Source: Nocardioides eburneiflavus (GTDB lineage Bacteria > Actinomycetota > Actinomycetes > Propionibacteriales > Nocardioidaceae). From it: 64,000 nt of DNA. The stretch spans positions 2,790,001 to 2,854,000 of the forward strand of contig NZ_SRRO01000001.1 in assembly GCF_004785795.1 (NCBI RefSeq). The letters are read 5' to 3'. How positions within the stretch are numbered: position 1 is the first letter of the stretch; each line of letters opens with the position of its first letter. Made by a program: the position numbers and the translations under genes. The notes under the pieces are model-generated. The model made no database searches. It was not told the DNA's origin and saw only the letters and a program-made list of their open reading frames with translations. Shown here piece after piece: positions 35,152 through 42,459 of the stretch.

Positions 35152-36428
35152 GCAGACGCTCCCTGCACCGCGCGACTCCAGGCACCGGCGAAGTCGGGGA
35201 ACGTCTTCGACGTCGTCGCGATGTCCTCGACGAGCACGTCGTCGACGGCCAGGCCGAGGATGACCCCGGCGTGTGCCATCCGGTGGTCGGCGTAGGTGCG
35301 GAAGGTTCCGCCACGCAGGGTCGCGGGCCGGATCGACAGCCCGTCCTCGCGCTCGGTGACGTCGGCGCCGAGCCTGCCGAGCTCGGTGGCGAGCGCGGTG
35401 ATCCGGTCGGTCTCGTGCCCGCGGATGTGCGCCACCCCGCGCAGGTGGGAGGGGGAGTCGGCCAGCGCACAGAGCGCGGCGACCGCCGGGGTCAGCTCGC
35501 CGACGTCGTGCAGGTCGAGGTCGACTCCGTGGAGGCGCTCGGGACCGACGACGGTGAGGTCGCCCTCCGTCAGGCTCACCTCGCACCCCATCAACGTGAG
35601 GATCTCGCGCAGCTCGTCGCCGGGCTGGGTGGTCGACGAGGGCCAGTCGGTCACGGTGACCCGGCCGCCGGTCGCGGCGCCGAGCGCGAGGAAGGGCGCG
35701 GCGTTGGACAGGTCGGGCTCGATGTCGTGGTCGAGGGCCTTCACCGCGCCGGGTGCGACGGCCCACCGGTTGGCGTCGGCGTCGTCGACCTCCACGCCGT
35801 GCTGGCGCAGCATCTGGACGGTCATCTCGATGTGGGGGAGCGACGGCACCGGCTTGCCCACGTGGCGCACGTCGACCCCGTGCTCGTAGCGCGCGCCCGC
35901 GAGCAGCAGTGCCGAGACGAACTGCGAGGAGGCGCTGGCGTCGATGGTGACGGTGCCGCCGGGGACCGTCCCGGAGCCGTGCACGGCGAAGGGCAGGGCG
36001 CCGCGTCCGCCGTCGTCGATGCGTACGCCGAGGGCACCGAGGGCGGCCAGCATGGGGCCGACGGGCCGCAGCCGCATGTGGGGGTCGCCGTCGAACCGCA
36101 CGATCCCGCGGGCGAGGCCGACCACGGGCGGCACGAAGCGCATCACGGTGCCGGCGAGGCCGCAGTCGACGTCGGCGTCACGGTCCCAGGGGCCGGGGGT
36201 GACGACCCAGTCGCCGTCCTCCGTGTCCTCGACCCCGGTGCCCAGCGACGTCAGCGCGGCGGCCATGAGCAGCGTGTCGCGCGAGCGCAGCGGGCGGCGT
36301 ACGACGCTGGGACCGTCGGCGATCGCGGCGAGCACGAGCGCACGGTTGGTCAGCGACTTGCTCCCGGGCAGCGACACCCGCCGGTCGACGGGGTCGTGGG
36401 GGCGTGGGGCCGGCCAGAGGTCACTCAC
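35148..36428 (-). CDS. aroA: 3-phosphoshikimate 1-carboxyvinyltransferase (EPSP synthase)
   Basis: 426 residues. Signatures: [20 protein letters not shown] near the N-terminus (Lys and Ser bind shikimate-3-phosphate), [39 protein letters not shown] and the C-terminal [20 protein letters not shown]. It makes EPSP, the sixth step of the shikimate pathway, in the cytoplasm. GTG start 6 nt after TAGGGT, so leaderless. Confidence 0.96.
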   Translation of the reverse strand: MSDLWPAPRPHDPVDRRVSLPGSKSLTNRALVLAAIADGPSVVRRPLRSRDTLLMAAALTSLGTGVEDTEDGDWVVTPGPWDRDADVDCGLAGTVMRFVPPVVGLARGIVRFDGDPHMRLRPVGPMLAALGALGVRIDDGGRGALPFAVHGSGTVPGGTVTIDASASSQFVSALLLAGARYEHGVDVRHVGKPVPSLPHIEMTVQMLRQHGVEVDDADANRWAVAPGAVKALDHDIEPDLSNAAPFLALGAATGGRVTVTDWPSSTTQPGDELREILTLMGCEVSLTEGDLTVVGPERLHGVDLDLHDVGELTPAVAALCALADSPSHLRGVAHIRGHETDRITALATELGRLGADVTEREDGLSIRPATLRGGTFRTYADHRMAHAGVILGLAVDDVLVEDIATTSKTFPDFAGAWSRAVQGASA

Positions 36429-36434
36429 CCGCGC

Positions 36435-36440
36435 ACCCTA
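36435..36440 (-). promoter_or_regulatory. -10 hexamer TAGGGT, leaderless start of aroA
   Basis: TAGGGT on the minus strand lies 6 nt before the GTG at 36428. Confidence 0.62.
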
Positions 36441-36446
36441 TCGAGG

Positions 36447-36977
36447 TCAGGTGAGCTGGGCCCTGGCCAACTTCGCCTCGCGGCGTGCGTCCTTGGCGAC
36501 CTGCCGTGCCTCGCGTCGTACGTCGGCGGCCGCGCGGCGGGCGCGCCACGCCAGGCCGGGGCGGCCCTCGGTGTCGACGGCGGCGAGGAGGAGGCCGCCC
36601 ATGATCGAGGTGTTCTTGAAGAACTGGAGCTTCTGCGCGGCCTTCGCGTCGGCGTCGGCCTCGTCCCAGAACGCGTGGCCGGCCAGTGTCGTGGGCACCA
36701 ACGACGCCGCCAGCACGGTCGCGCTGAGGCGCGGGGCGCGGCCGGTGGCGAGGGCCGCGGCGGCGAGGATCTGCGCGCCCGCGTTGATCCGGACGAGCGT
36801 GGCGGGGTCGGTCGGGATGGGGGCCTTCGGCACGGCCTGCTGGGCGGCAGGGACGAACCGGTCGGTCACCTTCTTGGCCTTGGCGGCGTGGCCCTCGGTG
36901 TTGCGCAGGGCATTGACGCCGCCGGCGACGAAGATCGTGGCCAGCATCGGACGGGCGAGCAACCGGGTGATCGTCAT
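36447..36977 (-). CDS. DoxX family membrane protein
   Basis: 176 residues. Starts MTITRLLARPMLATIFVAGG; later spans are LVRINAGAQILAAAALATG, LSATVLAASLVPTTLAGHAF and FKNTSIMGGLLLAAVDTEG, the DoxX/SURF4-like four-helix layout. The C-terminal ~45 residues are a highly basic helix (RRAAADVRREARQVAKDARR). In mycobacteria a DoxX homologue partners with SseA and superoxide dismutase; no such link is visible here. Confidence 0.85.
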   Translation of the reverse strand: MTITRLLARPMLATIFVAGGVNALRNTEGHAAKAKKVTDRFVPAAQQAVPKAPIPTDPATLVRINAGAQILAAAALATGRAPRLSATVLAASLVPTTLAGHAFWDEADADAKAAQKLQFFKNTSIMGGLLLAAVDTEGRPGLAWRARRAAADVRREARQVAKDARREAKLARAQLT

Positions 36978-37051
36978 GCGCCCCTGTCTACACGATGCGC
37001 GGGAGGCACGCTCCGTCCGCAGGGGTGCGTCAGGAGCTCGCCCCTTGCCGG

Positions 37052-38737
37052 TCAGCCCAGGACGGCGCGCCAGGTGTTGTTGCCCGCGTCGGCGTCGCTG
37101 CCGGACGGGGAGAGGGTCGCGGTGACGTTGCCGCCCTGCGGGGCCACGACCTCGACGGCCACCGTGGTGTCCGCGGCGACCTGGCACGTGGCGACCGTCC
37201 TGACCACGGTGCAGCGGGCGTCGCCGCTGCGGACGACGACGCTGTCGCCGGCGGCCTCGATGCGCACCTGCGCGGTCACTCCGGTGGCGAGGCCGGCCAC
37301 GCGGACCACCACGTCGTACGTCGGTCGCGCGCCGCCGACGCTGCCGGTCACCGAGGCGTCGGGCGGCACCGGGGTCGGGGTGGGGGTCGGGGTGGGTGTC
37401 GGGGTGGGTGTCGGCGTGGGTGTCGGGGTGGGCGTGGGTGTCGGGGTCTGGGTCGGGGTCTGGGTCGGGGTCTGCGTGGGCGTCTGCGTGGGCGTCTGGG
37501 TCGGGTCGTCGGTGGGGTCGTCGGTCGGGTCGTCGGTCGGGTCGTCGGTCGGGTCGTCGGTCGGGTCGTCGGTGGGGTCGCCGGTGGGATCGTCGGTGGG
37601 GTCCGACGCCTGGGTCTGGTCCGAGGTCGAGGTGGAGCCCGGGGTCGGGTCCGTGTCGCCCGGCGGCAGCACGACGGCGGGTGGGGTGCTGCGCTCCCGG
37701 CCGGAGGACGTCGAGCCGGGTCCGTCGGTCGTCGAGGAGCCGTCCGACGAGGAGTCGGTCGCCGCGGAGAAGGGCGACCTGTCGGTCACCGACGCCGTCG
37801 TGTCCGGCCCGCGCATCCCGAGCGCGATGCCTCCGGCGACGACGACGGTGCTGACGGCCACGCCGGCCACCGCGGCCGTGGCGGCGTTGCCGGCGACGAG
37901 GTCGCGGACCCGTCCGAGCACCAGGCCGACACCCACCGGCACCCCGCCCGAGACAGCCGCGCTGCCGACGTAGGCGCTCGCGACGCCTCCGAGCAGCAGG
38001 GGAGCGAGGAGGGCGCCGAGGTTGGAGTTGACCTCGGTGAGCTCGAGGTAGATCGCCATGCAGGAGCGGCACTCGCCGAGGTGGTGCTCGACCTTGGTGG
38101 CGTCGCGCCGCGAGACGGCCTCGCGGACGTACGCGCCGAGCTGACCGTGCGTCCAGCGGCAGTCGTCCTCCTCGAGCTCGGCGACGTGCTGGGTCAGGAA
38201 GGCCTGGCGCAGCCCCTCACGGGCGCGGTACGCCAGCGCCGAGACGGAGTTGGCGCTCATCCCGAGCATCGGCGCGATGTCGGCGGGCTTGTCGCCCTCG
38301 ACCTCGGTGTGCCACAGGACCAGCTGCCAGCGCTCGGGGAGGCTGGCGAACGCCCGCGCGGCTGCGGCGCTCTCGAAGCCCTCGACGGCCGTGTCGCGGA
38401 ACGGGACGCCGGGGTCGAAGGCCTCCATGTCGTCCGTGGTGTGCAGCTTGGCCCCGGCGCGGAAGCGGTCGACCTGCAGGCGGCGTACGGAGGTGAGCAG
38501 GTAGGCGCGGAAGGCGAGGTCCGGACCACCACCGCGCTGCAGCACGCCGAGGACCTTGACGAAGGCCTCCGAGACGAGGTCCTCCGCGTCACCCGCGGGG
38601 ACGAGCTGCCGGGCGAGCCTGCGGGCGGCCTCGACGTGACGCTCGAAGAGCGTGCCGTAGGCGTCGATGTCCCCGCCGCGCACCGCCGAGATCAGCTCGG
38701 CGTCGCTCGGTGCCTCGACGCTGGTGGCCACGCTCAT
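37052..38737 (-). CDS. ECF sigma factor fused to zinc-finger, membrane, repeat and extracellular domains
   Basis: 561 residues. Residues ~20-95 are sigma region 2 and ~125-182 region 4 (SLPERWQLVLWHTEVEGDKP, then the HTH IAPMLGMSANSVSALAYRA). C193, H219, C223 and C226 (HHLGECRSC) form an anti-sigma-type zinc finger. Two hydrophobic segments follow (~240-275 and ~286-307). Outside the cell come a Ser/Thr/Asp linker, six to eight DDPT repeats, a run of PT repeats and a ~125-residue beta domain with two cysteines. Sigma factor and anti-sigma modules are normally separate proteins; this class (ECF groups with large C-terminal extensions) keeps both in one chain, so release is probably by proteolysis. 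The start places GGTCCGACG upstream of the ATG; no ribosome binding site is strong. Confidence 0.9.
   Translation of the reverse strand: MSVATSVEAPSDAELISAVRGGDIDAYGTLFERHVEAARRLARQLVPAGDAEDLVSEAFVKVLGVLQRGGGPDLAFRAYLLTSVRRLQVDRFRAGAKLHTTDDMEAFDPGVPFRDTAVEGFESAAAARAFASLPERWQLVLWHTEVEGDKPADIAPMLGMSANSVSALAYRAREGLRQAFLTQHVAELEEDDCRWTHGQLGAYVREAVSRRDATKVEHHLGECRSCMAIYLELTEVNSNLGALLAPLLLGGVASAYVGSAAVSGGVPVGVGLVLGRVRDLVAGNAATAAVAGVAVSTVVVAGGIALGMRGPDTTASVTDRSPFSAATDSSSDGSSTTDGPGSTSSGRERSTPPAVVLPPGDTDPTPGSTSTSDQTQASDPTDDPTGDPTDDPTDDPTDDPTDDPTDDPTDDPTQTPTQTPTQTPTQTPTQTPTPTPTPTPTPTPTPTPTPTPTPTPVPPDASVTGSVGGARPTYDVVVRVAGLATGVTAQVRIEAAGDSVVVRSGDARCTVVRTVATCQVAADTTVAVEVVAPQGGNVTATLSPSGSDADAGNNTWRAVLG
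37371..37498. repeat. PT-codon minisatellite inside the sigma fusion
   Basis: Runs of GGGGTCGGGGTG- and GGGTGTCGG-type units; read on the minus strand they give alternating Pro-Thr and QTPT. The repeats code for an extended, wall-spanning linker and are prone to length change. Confidence 0.85.
37499..37604. repeat. 12-bp tandem repeats encoding DDPT
   Basis: About eight units close to GGTCGGGTCGTC, a few with GTGGGG instead of GTCGGG or a Gly for an Asp; read on the minus strand as (DPTD)n. Confidence 0.85.
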
Positions 38738-38916
38738 GGTCCGACGCTCCCCAGGAACCTCTCCTGGCGCTGTTGCCAGGCGTCTTGACTGTAGCCCGCA
38801 GCGCGCGGCAACGGGCCGGGAAGCAAAGAATCCGGATTTCCTGGTCTGGTCCGCGTCATGCACCGGGGTGTGGGCCGTCACACCTGTGGAGCATGACTGA
38901 GAAGAGGGGGGCTGCC

Positions 38917-39666
38917 GTGAAGATCTTCGCCACACGCGGGCGTCGACTCACGGATGCCGATCCTGGGATGAGCGAGCCGCAGCACACCGTCGAGCGGTCG
39001 GGGTTGCCGCACCGGTTCCACGCTGTCGGGGAGGCGCTCATCTCAGGATCGGACGTCATGGGGGCATGCTCCGTCGCGGGCGAGGAGCTCGCCCGCGACG
39101 GAGCGTCCGTCGAGGAGGCCCTCGCCGGCCTGCGTGACACGTGCCGCACCGCCACCGGCGCCGACCCGACGTACGACGTTGTGTCCGCGATGCTCACTGC
39201 GTGGAGCGAGACCACGCTCGGCTACCTCCACCAGCTCAGCTGCGAGGACCCGCTCACCGGGTTGTCCAGCCAGGCGCACCTGCGCAGCCGGCTGGGCGAG
39301 ATCTACCGGCTCGGCGGTGCCGGCGTGCCCGGGGGCGTCGACGACTATGCGCTGGTCGTGTTCGCGATGCCGCCGAGCGACCCCTCCGAGGAGCCGGGGG
39401 ACCACTTCACCCGGGCGATGCGACTGGCCCGCGCCGGCGAGCTCGCCCGCACGGCGTTCGCCCGGGACGAGACCGTCGCCCGCCTCGGCCTGCACCGGGT
39501 GGGCATCCTGACCCGGCGCGACGATCGGCTGGGGCGGCGGGTGCAGGTGCTGCGCACGCTCCTCGGGGGCGCCGAGCCCGACGTGGTCGTCCGCGTCTGG
39601 ATCGAGGGACTGCCCGGCACCGACGCGGTCGCGGGCATGGTGCTCGACGAGCTCGCTCGCGGCTGA
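38917..39666 (+). CDS. Degenerate GGDEF-like domain protein
   Basis: 249 residues, soluble. A helical N-terminal part is followed by CEDPLTGLSSQAHLRSRLGE, which matches the start of a GGDEF domain (DPLTGLxNRxxLxxRL). The strands ALVVFAMPP and VGILTRRDD align with later parts, but no GG[DE]EF active-site turn is present. It cannot be a normal diguanylate cyclase; it may be a degenerate signalling or structural domain. The GTG start has GAGGGGGG 6 nt upstream; an ATG at 38893 has only a cramped GGAG. Confidence 0.65.
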   Translation: MKIFATRGRRLTDADPGMSEPQHTVERSGLPHRFHAVGEALISGSDVMGACSVAGEELARDGASVEEALAGLRDTCRTATGADPTYDVVSAMLTAWSETTLGYLHQLSCEDPLTGLSSQAHLRSRLGEIYRLGGAGVPGGVDDYALVVFAMPPSDPSEEPGDHFTRAMRLARAGELARTAFARDETVARLGLHRVGILTRRDDRLGRRVQVLRTLLGGAEPDVVVRVWIEGLPGTDAVAGMVLDELARG

Positions 39667-39689
39667 GCCGACCTGTCGCCCGGCTCCCC

Positions 39690-39695
39690 TAGGGT
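39690..39695 (+). promoter_or_regulatory. -10 hexamer TAGGGT, leaderless start
   Basis: TAGGGT lies 7 nt before the GTG at 39703. Confidence 0.6.
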
Positions 39696-39702
39696 GGCTC
39701 CT

Positions 39703-40473
39703 GTGTGTGGTCGCTACGCGTCGTCCCGGAGCTCGGAGGATCTCGTCGAGGAGTTCGAGGTCGTCGAGAGCCGCATCGCCGCGCCGCTGGCCGCCGACTA
39801 CAACGTGGCGCCGACCAAGGAGGTCTACGCCGTCGTCGAGCGGCCACCCTCGCGGGAGTCCGACGAGCCGCCGCAGCGCCAGCTGCGGGTCCTCACGTGG
39901 GGGCTGGTCCCGTCGTGGGCCAAGGACCCGTCCATCGGCAACCGGATGATCAACGCGCGGATGGAGACCGTCGCGGAGAAGCCGGCCTACCGCAAGGCGT
40001 TCGCGACCCGACGCGCGCTGCTGCCCGCCGACGGCTACTTCGAGTGGTACCCCACCTCGAGGACCAACGCGAAGGGCAAGCCGGTCAAGCAGCCGTTCTT
40101 CATCCGGCCCAAGGACGGGGGAGTGCTTGCGATGGCGGGGCTCTACGAGATCTGGCGCGACCCGTCGAAGGCCGAGGACGACCCCGACCGCTTCCGCTGG
40201 ACCTGCACCGTGCTGACCACCCAGGCCGAGGACTCGCTCGGCCACATCCACGACCGGATGCCGCTGATGGTCGAGCGCGAGCGCTGGCACGCGTGGCTCG
40301 ACCCGACCACGCCGGGCGACACCTCGCTCCTGGTGCCCGCCGCGCCCGGCCGGCTCGAGGCGTACGCCGTGCCGATGCTGGTGAGCAACGTCCGCAACAA
40401 CGGTCCCGAGCTCGTCGAGCCACTGCCCCTCGAGCCACTGCCCCTCGAGCCCCACGAGGAGGGCACCCCGTGA
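39703..40473 (+). CDS. SRAP family protein (YedK/HMCES-like abasic-site DNA crosslinker)
   Basis: 256 residues. The start is fixed by chemistry: Cys2 (MCGRYASS) must be N-terminal after Met removal because it forms the thiazolidine crosslink with abasic DNA. Other conserved parts are DYNVAPTKEV (Asn), WGLVPSWAKDPSIGNRMINARMET, LLPADGYFEWYPTS (catalytic Glu) and IHDRMPLMV (His). It shields abasic sites in single-stranded DNA. A Pro-Leu-Pro-Leu-Glu repeat (LEPLPLEP) is near the C-terminus. The hydrolase gene overlaps its stop. M. tuberculosis has a homologue (Rv3226c) in the matching position between sigH and aroA. Confidence 0.93.
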   Translation: MCGRYASSRSSEDLVEEFEVVESRIAAPLAADYNVAPTKEVYAVVERPPSRESDEPPQRQLRVLTWGLVPSWAKDPSIGNRMINARMETVAEKPAYRKAFATRRALLPADGYFEWYPTSRTNAKGKPVKQPFFIRPKDGGVLAMAGLYEIWRDPSKAEDDPDRFRWTCTVLTTQAEDSLGHIHDRMPLMVERERWHAWLDPTTPGDTSLLVPAAPGRLEAYAVPMLVSNVRNNGPELVEPLPLEPLPLEPHEEGTP

Positions 40474-41132
40474 AGAAGGCGACGATCCGCTCCGTCGACA
40501 CCCCCTACGGCGAGGGCCGGCTGCACACCCGCCGCTCGACGAGCCCGATCGCGACCCTCCTGCTCAGCCACGGCGCCGGAGGGGGCGTGGAGTCCCGCGA
40601 CCTGTGGGCCCTGGCCGACGCGCTGCCGGCACAGGGTGTCTCCGTCGTCCTGTTCGAGCAGCCGTGGCGGGTGGCGGGCCGCAAGGTCGCGACCGCCCCG
40701 CCCACCCTCGACGCGGCGCTGCGCTGTGCCGCCGACGTGATGCGCGTACGCACCCCCCTTGTCGTCGGCGGGCGCTCCGCGGGGGCCCGCTCTGCTGCCC
40801 GTACGGCCCGGGCGCTCGGCGCGACGGGCTGCCTGGCGCTGTCGTTCCCGCTGCACCAGCCCGGCCGGACCGAGCCCTCGCGTCTGGACGAGCTGAAGGC
40901 GGTCGGCCTGCCGACCCTGCTCGTGCAGGGCGAGCGCGATCCGATGGGGCGCCCCGAGGAGTTCCCGGGCGACCAGGACGGGCTCGACGTCGTGGTGATC
41001 CCGGGCGGCGACCACGGCCTCAAGGTCCCGGCGCGGGGCGAGGTCACCCAGGCCGAGGCGATGGGCATCGTCGTCGAGTCGACGCTGGAGTGGCTGGTGC
41101 GCGAGGTCGTCGGGAATCCCCGGCGGGGGTGA
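40470..41132 (+). CDS. Alpha/beta hydrolase (KANL3/Tex30-like)
   Basis: 220 residues. LLLSHGAGGGVESRDLW is the oxyanion turn; VVGGRSAGARSA holds the nucleophile Ser; LLVQGERDPMG the Asp; and VVIPGGDHGLKV the His. It matches the compact bacterial hydrolase group annotated as alpha/beta family hydrolase; the substrate is unknown. GTG start overlaps the SRAP stop (GTGA), with GAGGAGGG upstream, so both are co-translated. Confidence 0.88.
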   Translation: MKKATIRSVDTPYGEGRLHTRRSTSPIATLLLSHGAGGGVESRDLWALADALPAQGVSVVLFEQPWRVAGRKVATAPPTLDAALRCAADVMRVRTPLVVGGRSAGARSAARTARALGATGCLALSFPLHQPGRTEPSRLDELKAVGLPTLLVQGERDPMGRPEEFPGDQDGLDVVVIPGGDHGLKVPARGEVTQAEAMGIVVESTLEWLVREVVGNPRRG

Positions 41133-41138
41133 GGTGTT
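41113..41138 (+). promoter_or_regulatory. SigR-type promoter (GGAAT-N18-GTT)
   Basis: GGAAT at 41113-41117 and GTT at 41136-41138 are exactly 18 nt apart, the spacing of the Streptomyces SigR consensus. It lies inside the end of the hydrolase gene, ~10 nt before the GTG at 41148. Thus sigR likely activates itself under thiol stress. Confidence 0.8.
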
Positions 41139-41147
41139 GGGACCGGT

Positions 41148-41852
41148 GTGACTGCACTGACCCTCGATAGACCCACGGCGGTACTGTGGGAGGCGATGAC
41201 CGAATCGCTCAGGGACGAGATGTCCACGCCCACCGAGATCTCCGTCGAGGACGAGACCTCGGACCAGCGCTCCGCGCGCTTCGAGCGCGACGCGCTGCCC
41301 TACCTCGACCAGCTCTACGGCGCGGCGATGCGGATGACCCGCAACCCCGCCGACGCCGAGGACCTGGTGCAGGAGACCTTCGCGAAGGCCTACAGCGCCT
41401 TCCACCAGTTCAAGCCGGGCACCAACCTCAAGGCCTGGCTCTACCGGATCCTCACCAACACCTACATCAACTCCTACCGCAAGAAGCAGCGCCAGCCGCA
41501 GCAGTCGATGTCCGAGGACGTCGAGGACTGGCAGCTCGCCCGCGCGGAGTCGCACTCCTCGACCGGCCTCCGGTCGGCGGAGATGGAGGCGCTCGAGCAC
41601 CTTCCCGACTCGGAGGTCAAGGACGCGCTCCAGCGCCTGCCCGAGGAGTTCCGCCTCGCGGTCTACCTCGCCGACGTGGAGGGTTTCCCCTACAAGGAGA
41701 TCGCCGAGATCATGGACACGCCGATCGGCACCGTGATGTCGCGCCTGCACCGCGGGCGCCGCCAGCTCCGCGACATGCTCGCCGACTACGTCCGGGCCAA
41801 CGACCTCCTTCCCGCATCCACCGTCCCTGGCGCCGAGGGGGAGACGTCGTGA
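41148..41852 (+). CDS. sigR: RNA polymerase ECF sigma factor SigR/SigH (thiol-oxidative stress)
   Basis: 234 residues from GTG 41148, or 218 from ATG 41196. Region 2: [34 protein letters not shown], with the DNA-reading helix [15 protein letters not shown]. Region 4: [20 protein letters not shown] then [20 protein letters not shown]. It directs thioredoxin, mycothiol and proteolysis genes in relatives. In Streptomyces the induced transcript makes a longer, unstable isoform from an upstream start. The same layout is visible here: the SigR-type promoter precedes the GTG and a TACTGT hexamer precedes the inner ATG. Stop overlaps rsrA. Confidence 0.95.
   Translation: MTALTLDRPTAVLWEAMTESLRDEMSTPTEISVEDETSDQRSARFERDALPYLDQLYGAAMRMTRNPADAEDLVQETFAKAYSAFHQFKPGTNLKAWLYRILTNTYINSYRKKQRQPQQSMSEDVEDWQLARAESHSSTGLRSAEMEALEHLPDSEVKDALQRLPEEFRLAVYLADVEGFPYKEIAEIMDTPIGTVMSRLHRGRRQLRDMLADYVRANDLLPASTVPGAEGETS
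41182..41187 (+). promoter_or_regulatory. Second, vegetative-type -10 (TACTGT) for the short SigR isoform
   Basis: TACTGT lies 8 nt before the inner ATG at 41196; a CTGACC -35 candidate is at 41157-41162 (19-nt spacing). Confidence 0.45.
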
Positions 41853-42121
41853 GCAGCCACGAGCACGGGAACGACGACTGCGTCGACTACATCGAGCGCA
41901 TCGTCTACTTCATCGACAACGAGCTCGACCAGGCCGACTGCGCCGTTGTCGAGATGCACCTGCGCGAGTGCGGCCCCTGCCTCGAGCGCCACGACCTGCA
42001 GAAGGCCGTCAAGCAGCTCGTCGCCCGGTCCTGCTCGGAGTCGGCGCCGGAGTCGCTGCGCGACCGCGTACGCCTCCAGCTGCGCGAGGTGACCGTCCAG
42101 ATCACCGAGGGCGGCTCCTGA
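41849..42121 (+). CDS. rsrA: Mycothiol-system redox anti-sigma factor RsrA
   Basis: 90 residues. C11, C31, H37, C41 and C44 (HLRECGPC) occupy the same numbers as in S. coelicolor RsrA, where C11, H37, C41 and C44 bind zinc and C11-C44 form the disulfide that releases SigR. Helices on either side wrap the sigma factor. GTG start overlaps the sigR TGA. Together they form a reversible thiol switch in the cytoplasm. Confidence 0.95.
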   Translation: MSSHEHGNDDCVDYIERIVYFIDNELDQADCAVVEMHLRECGPCLERHDLQKAVKQLVARSCSESAPESLRDRVRLQLREVTVQITEGGS

Positions 42122-42198
42122 GCCGCGACGCGACCCGATTCGCCGCTCCCGGGCGGATTTGAGACACTGCTCCGAGCACCGACTCCAGGAGGACCACC

Positions 42199-42273
42199 AT
42201 GGGCAAGACCGGACGCAAGCGCCGCGCTCGCAAGAAGAAGGGCGCGAACCACGGCAAGCGCCCCAACGCCTGA
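42199..42273 (+). CDS. Ribosomal protein bL37
   Basis: 24 residues, MGKTGRKRRARKKKGANHGK followed by RPNA. The basic body and the ANHGKRPNA tail match the actinobacterial 50S protein bL37, which binds 23S rRNA. AGGAGG lies 6-11 nt upstream. A strong terminator follows. It sits downstream of rsrA; it is too small for most gene finders. Confidence 0.85.
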   Translation: MGKTGRKRRARKKKGANHGKRPNA

Positions 42274-42298
42274 CGCGCACCCGCGACGTCATCTCGTA

Positions 42299-42325
42299 GA
42301 AGTCCCCGCCCCGGCGGGGACTTTT
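42299..42325 (+). terminator. Rho-independent terminator after bL37
   Basis: AAGTCCCCGC pairs with GCGGGGACTT around a CCCG loop, followed by TTTT. It is the clearest intrinsic terminator in the window. Confidence 0.88.
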
Positions 42326-42378
42326 GCATGTCCGGGGGCCTCGCGCTTCGGTGGTCGAGCAGCCGACGATCATCGGGT

Positions 42379-42394
42379 ACGTAGGTCTGTTCGA
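42379..42394. promoter_or_regulatory. Partial SOS-box-like site
   Basis: ACGTAGGTCTGTTCGA has a perfect right half (GTTCGA) but only 3 of 6 matches on the left. Listed because the other 13E12 gene has a better site. Confidence 0.2.
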
Positions 42395-42459
42395 GAATAC
42401 TTCTCCACAGCCCCGTTCTCGCAGGTCGGGGTGTCGGTGGGCTCTGGGAGACTGGACCC

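Noticed and set aside
37371..37604. CRISPR-like array
   Set aside because: Units are contiguous with no spacers and keep a coding frame for DDPT/PT repeats.
35271..37973. A 900-codon plus-strand open frame
   Set aside because: It is the antisense of aroA, the DoxX gene and the repeat-rich sigma fusion; high GC keeps the opposite strand free of stops. It lacks a ribosome site and recognisable domains.
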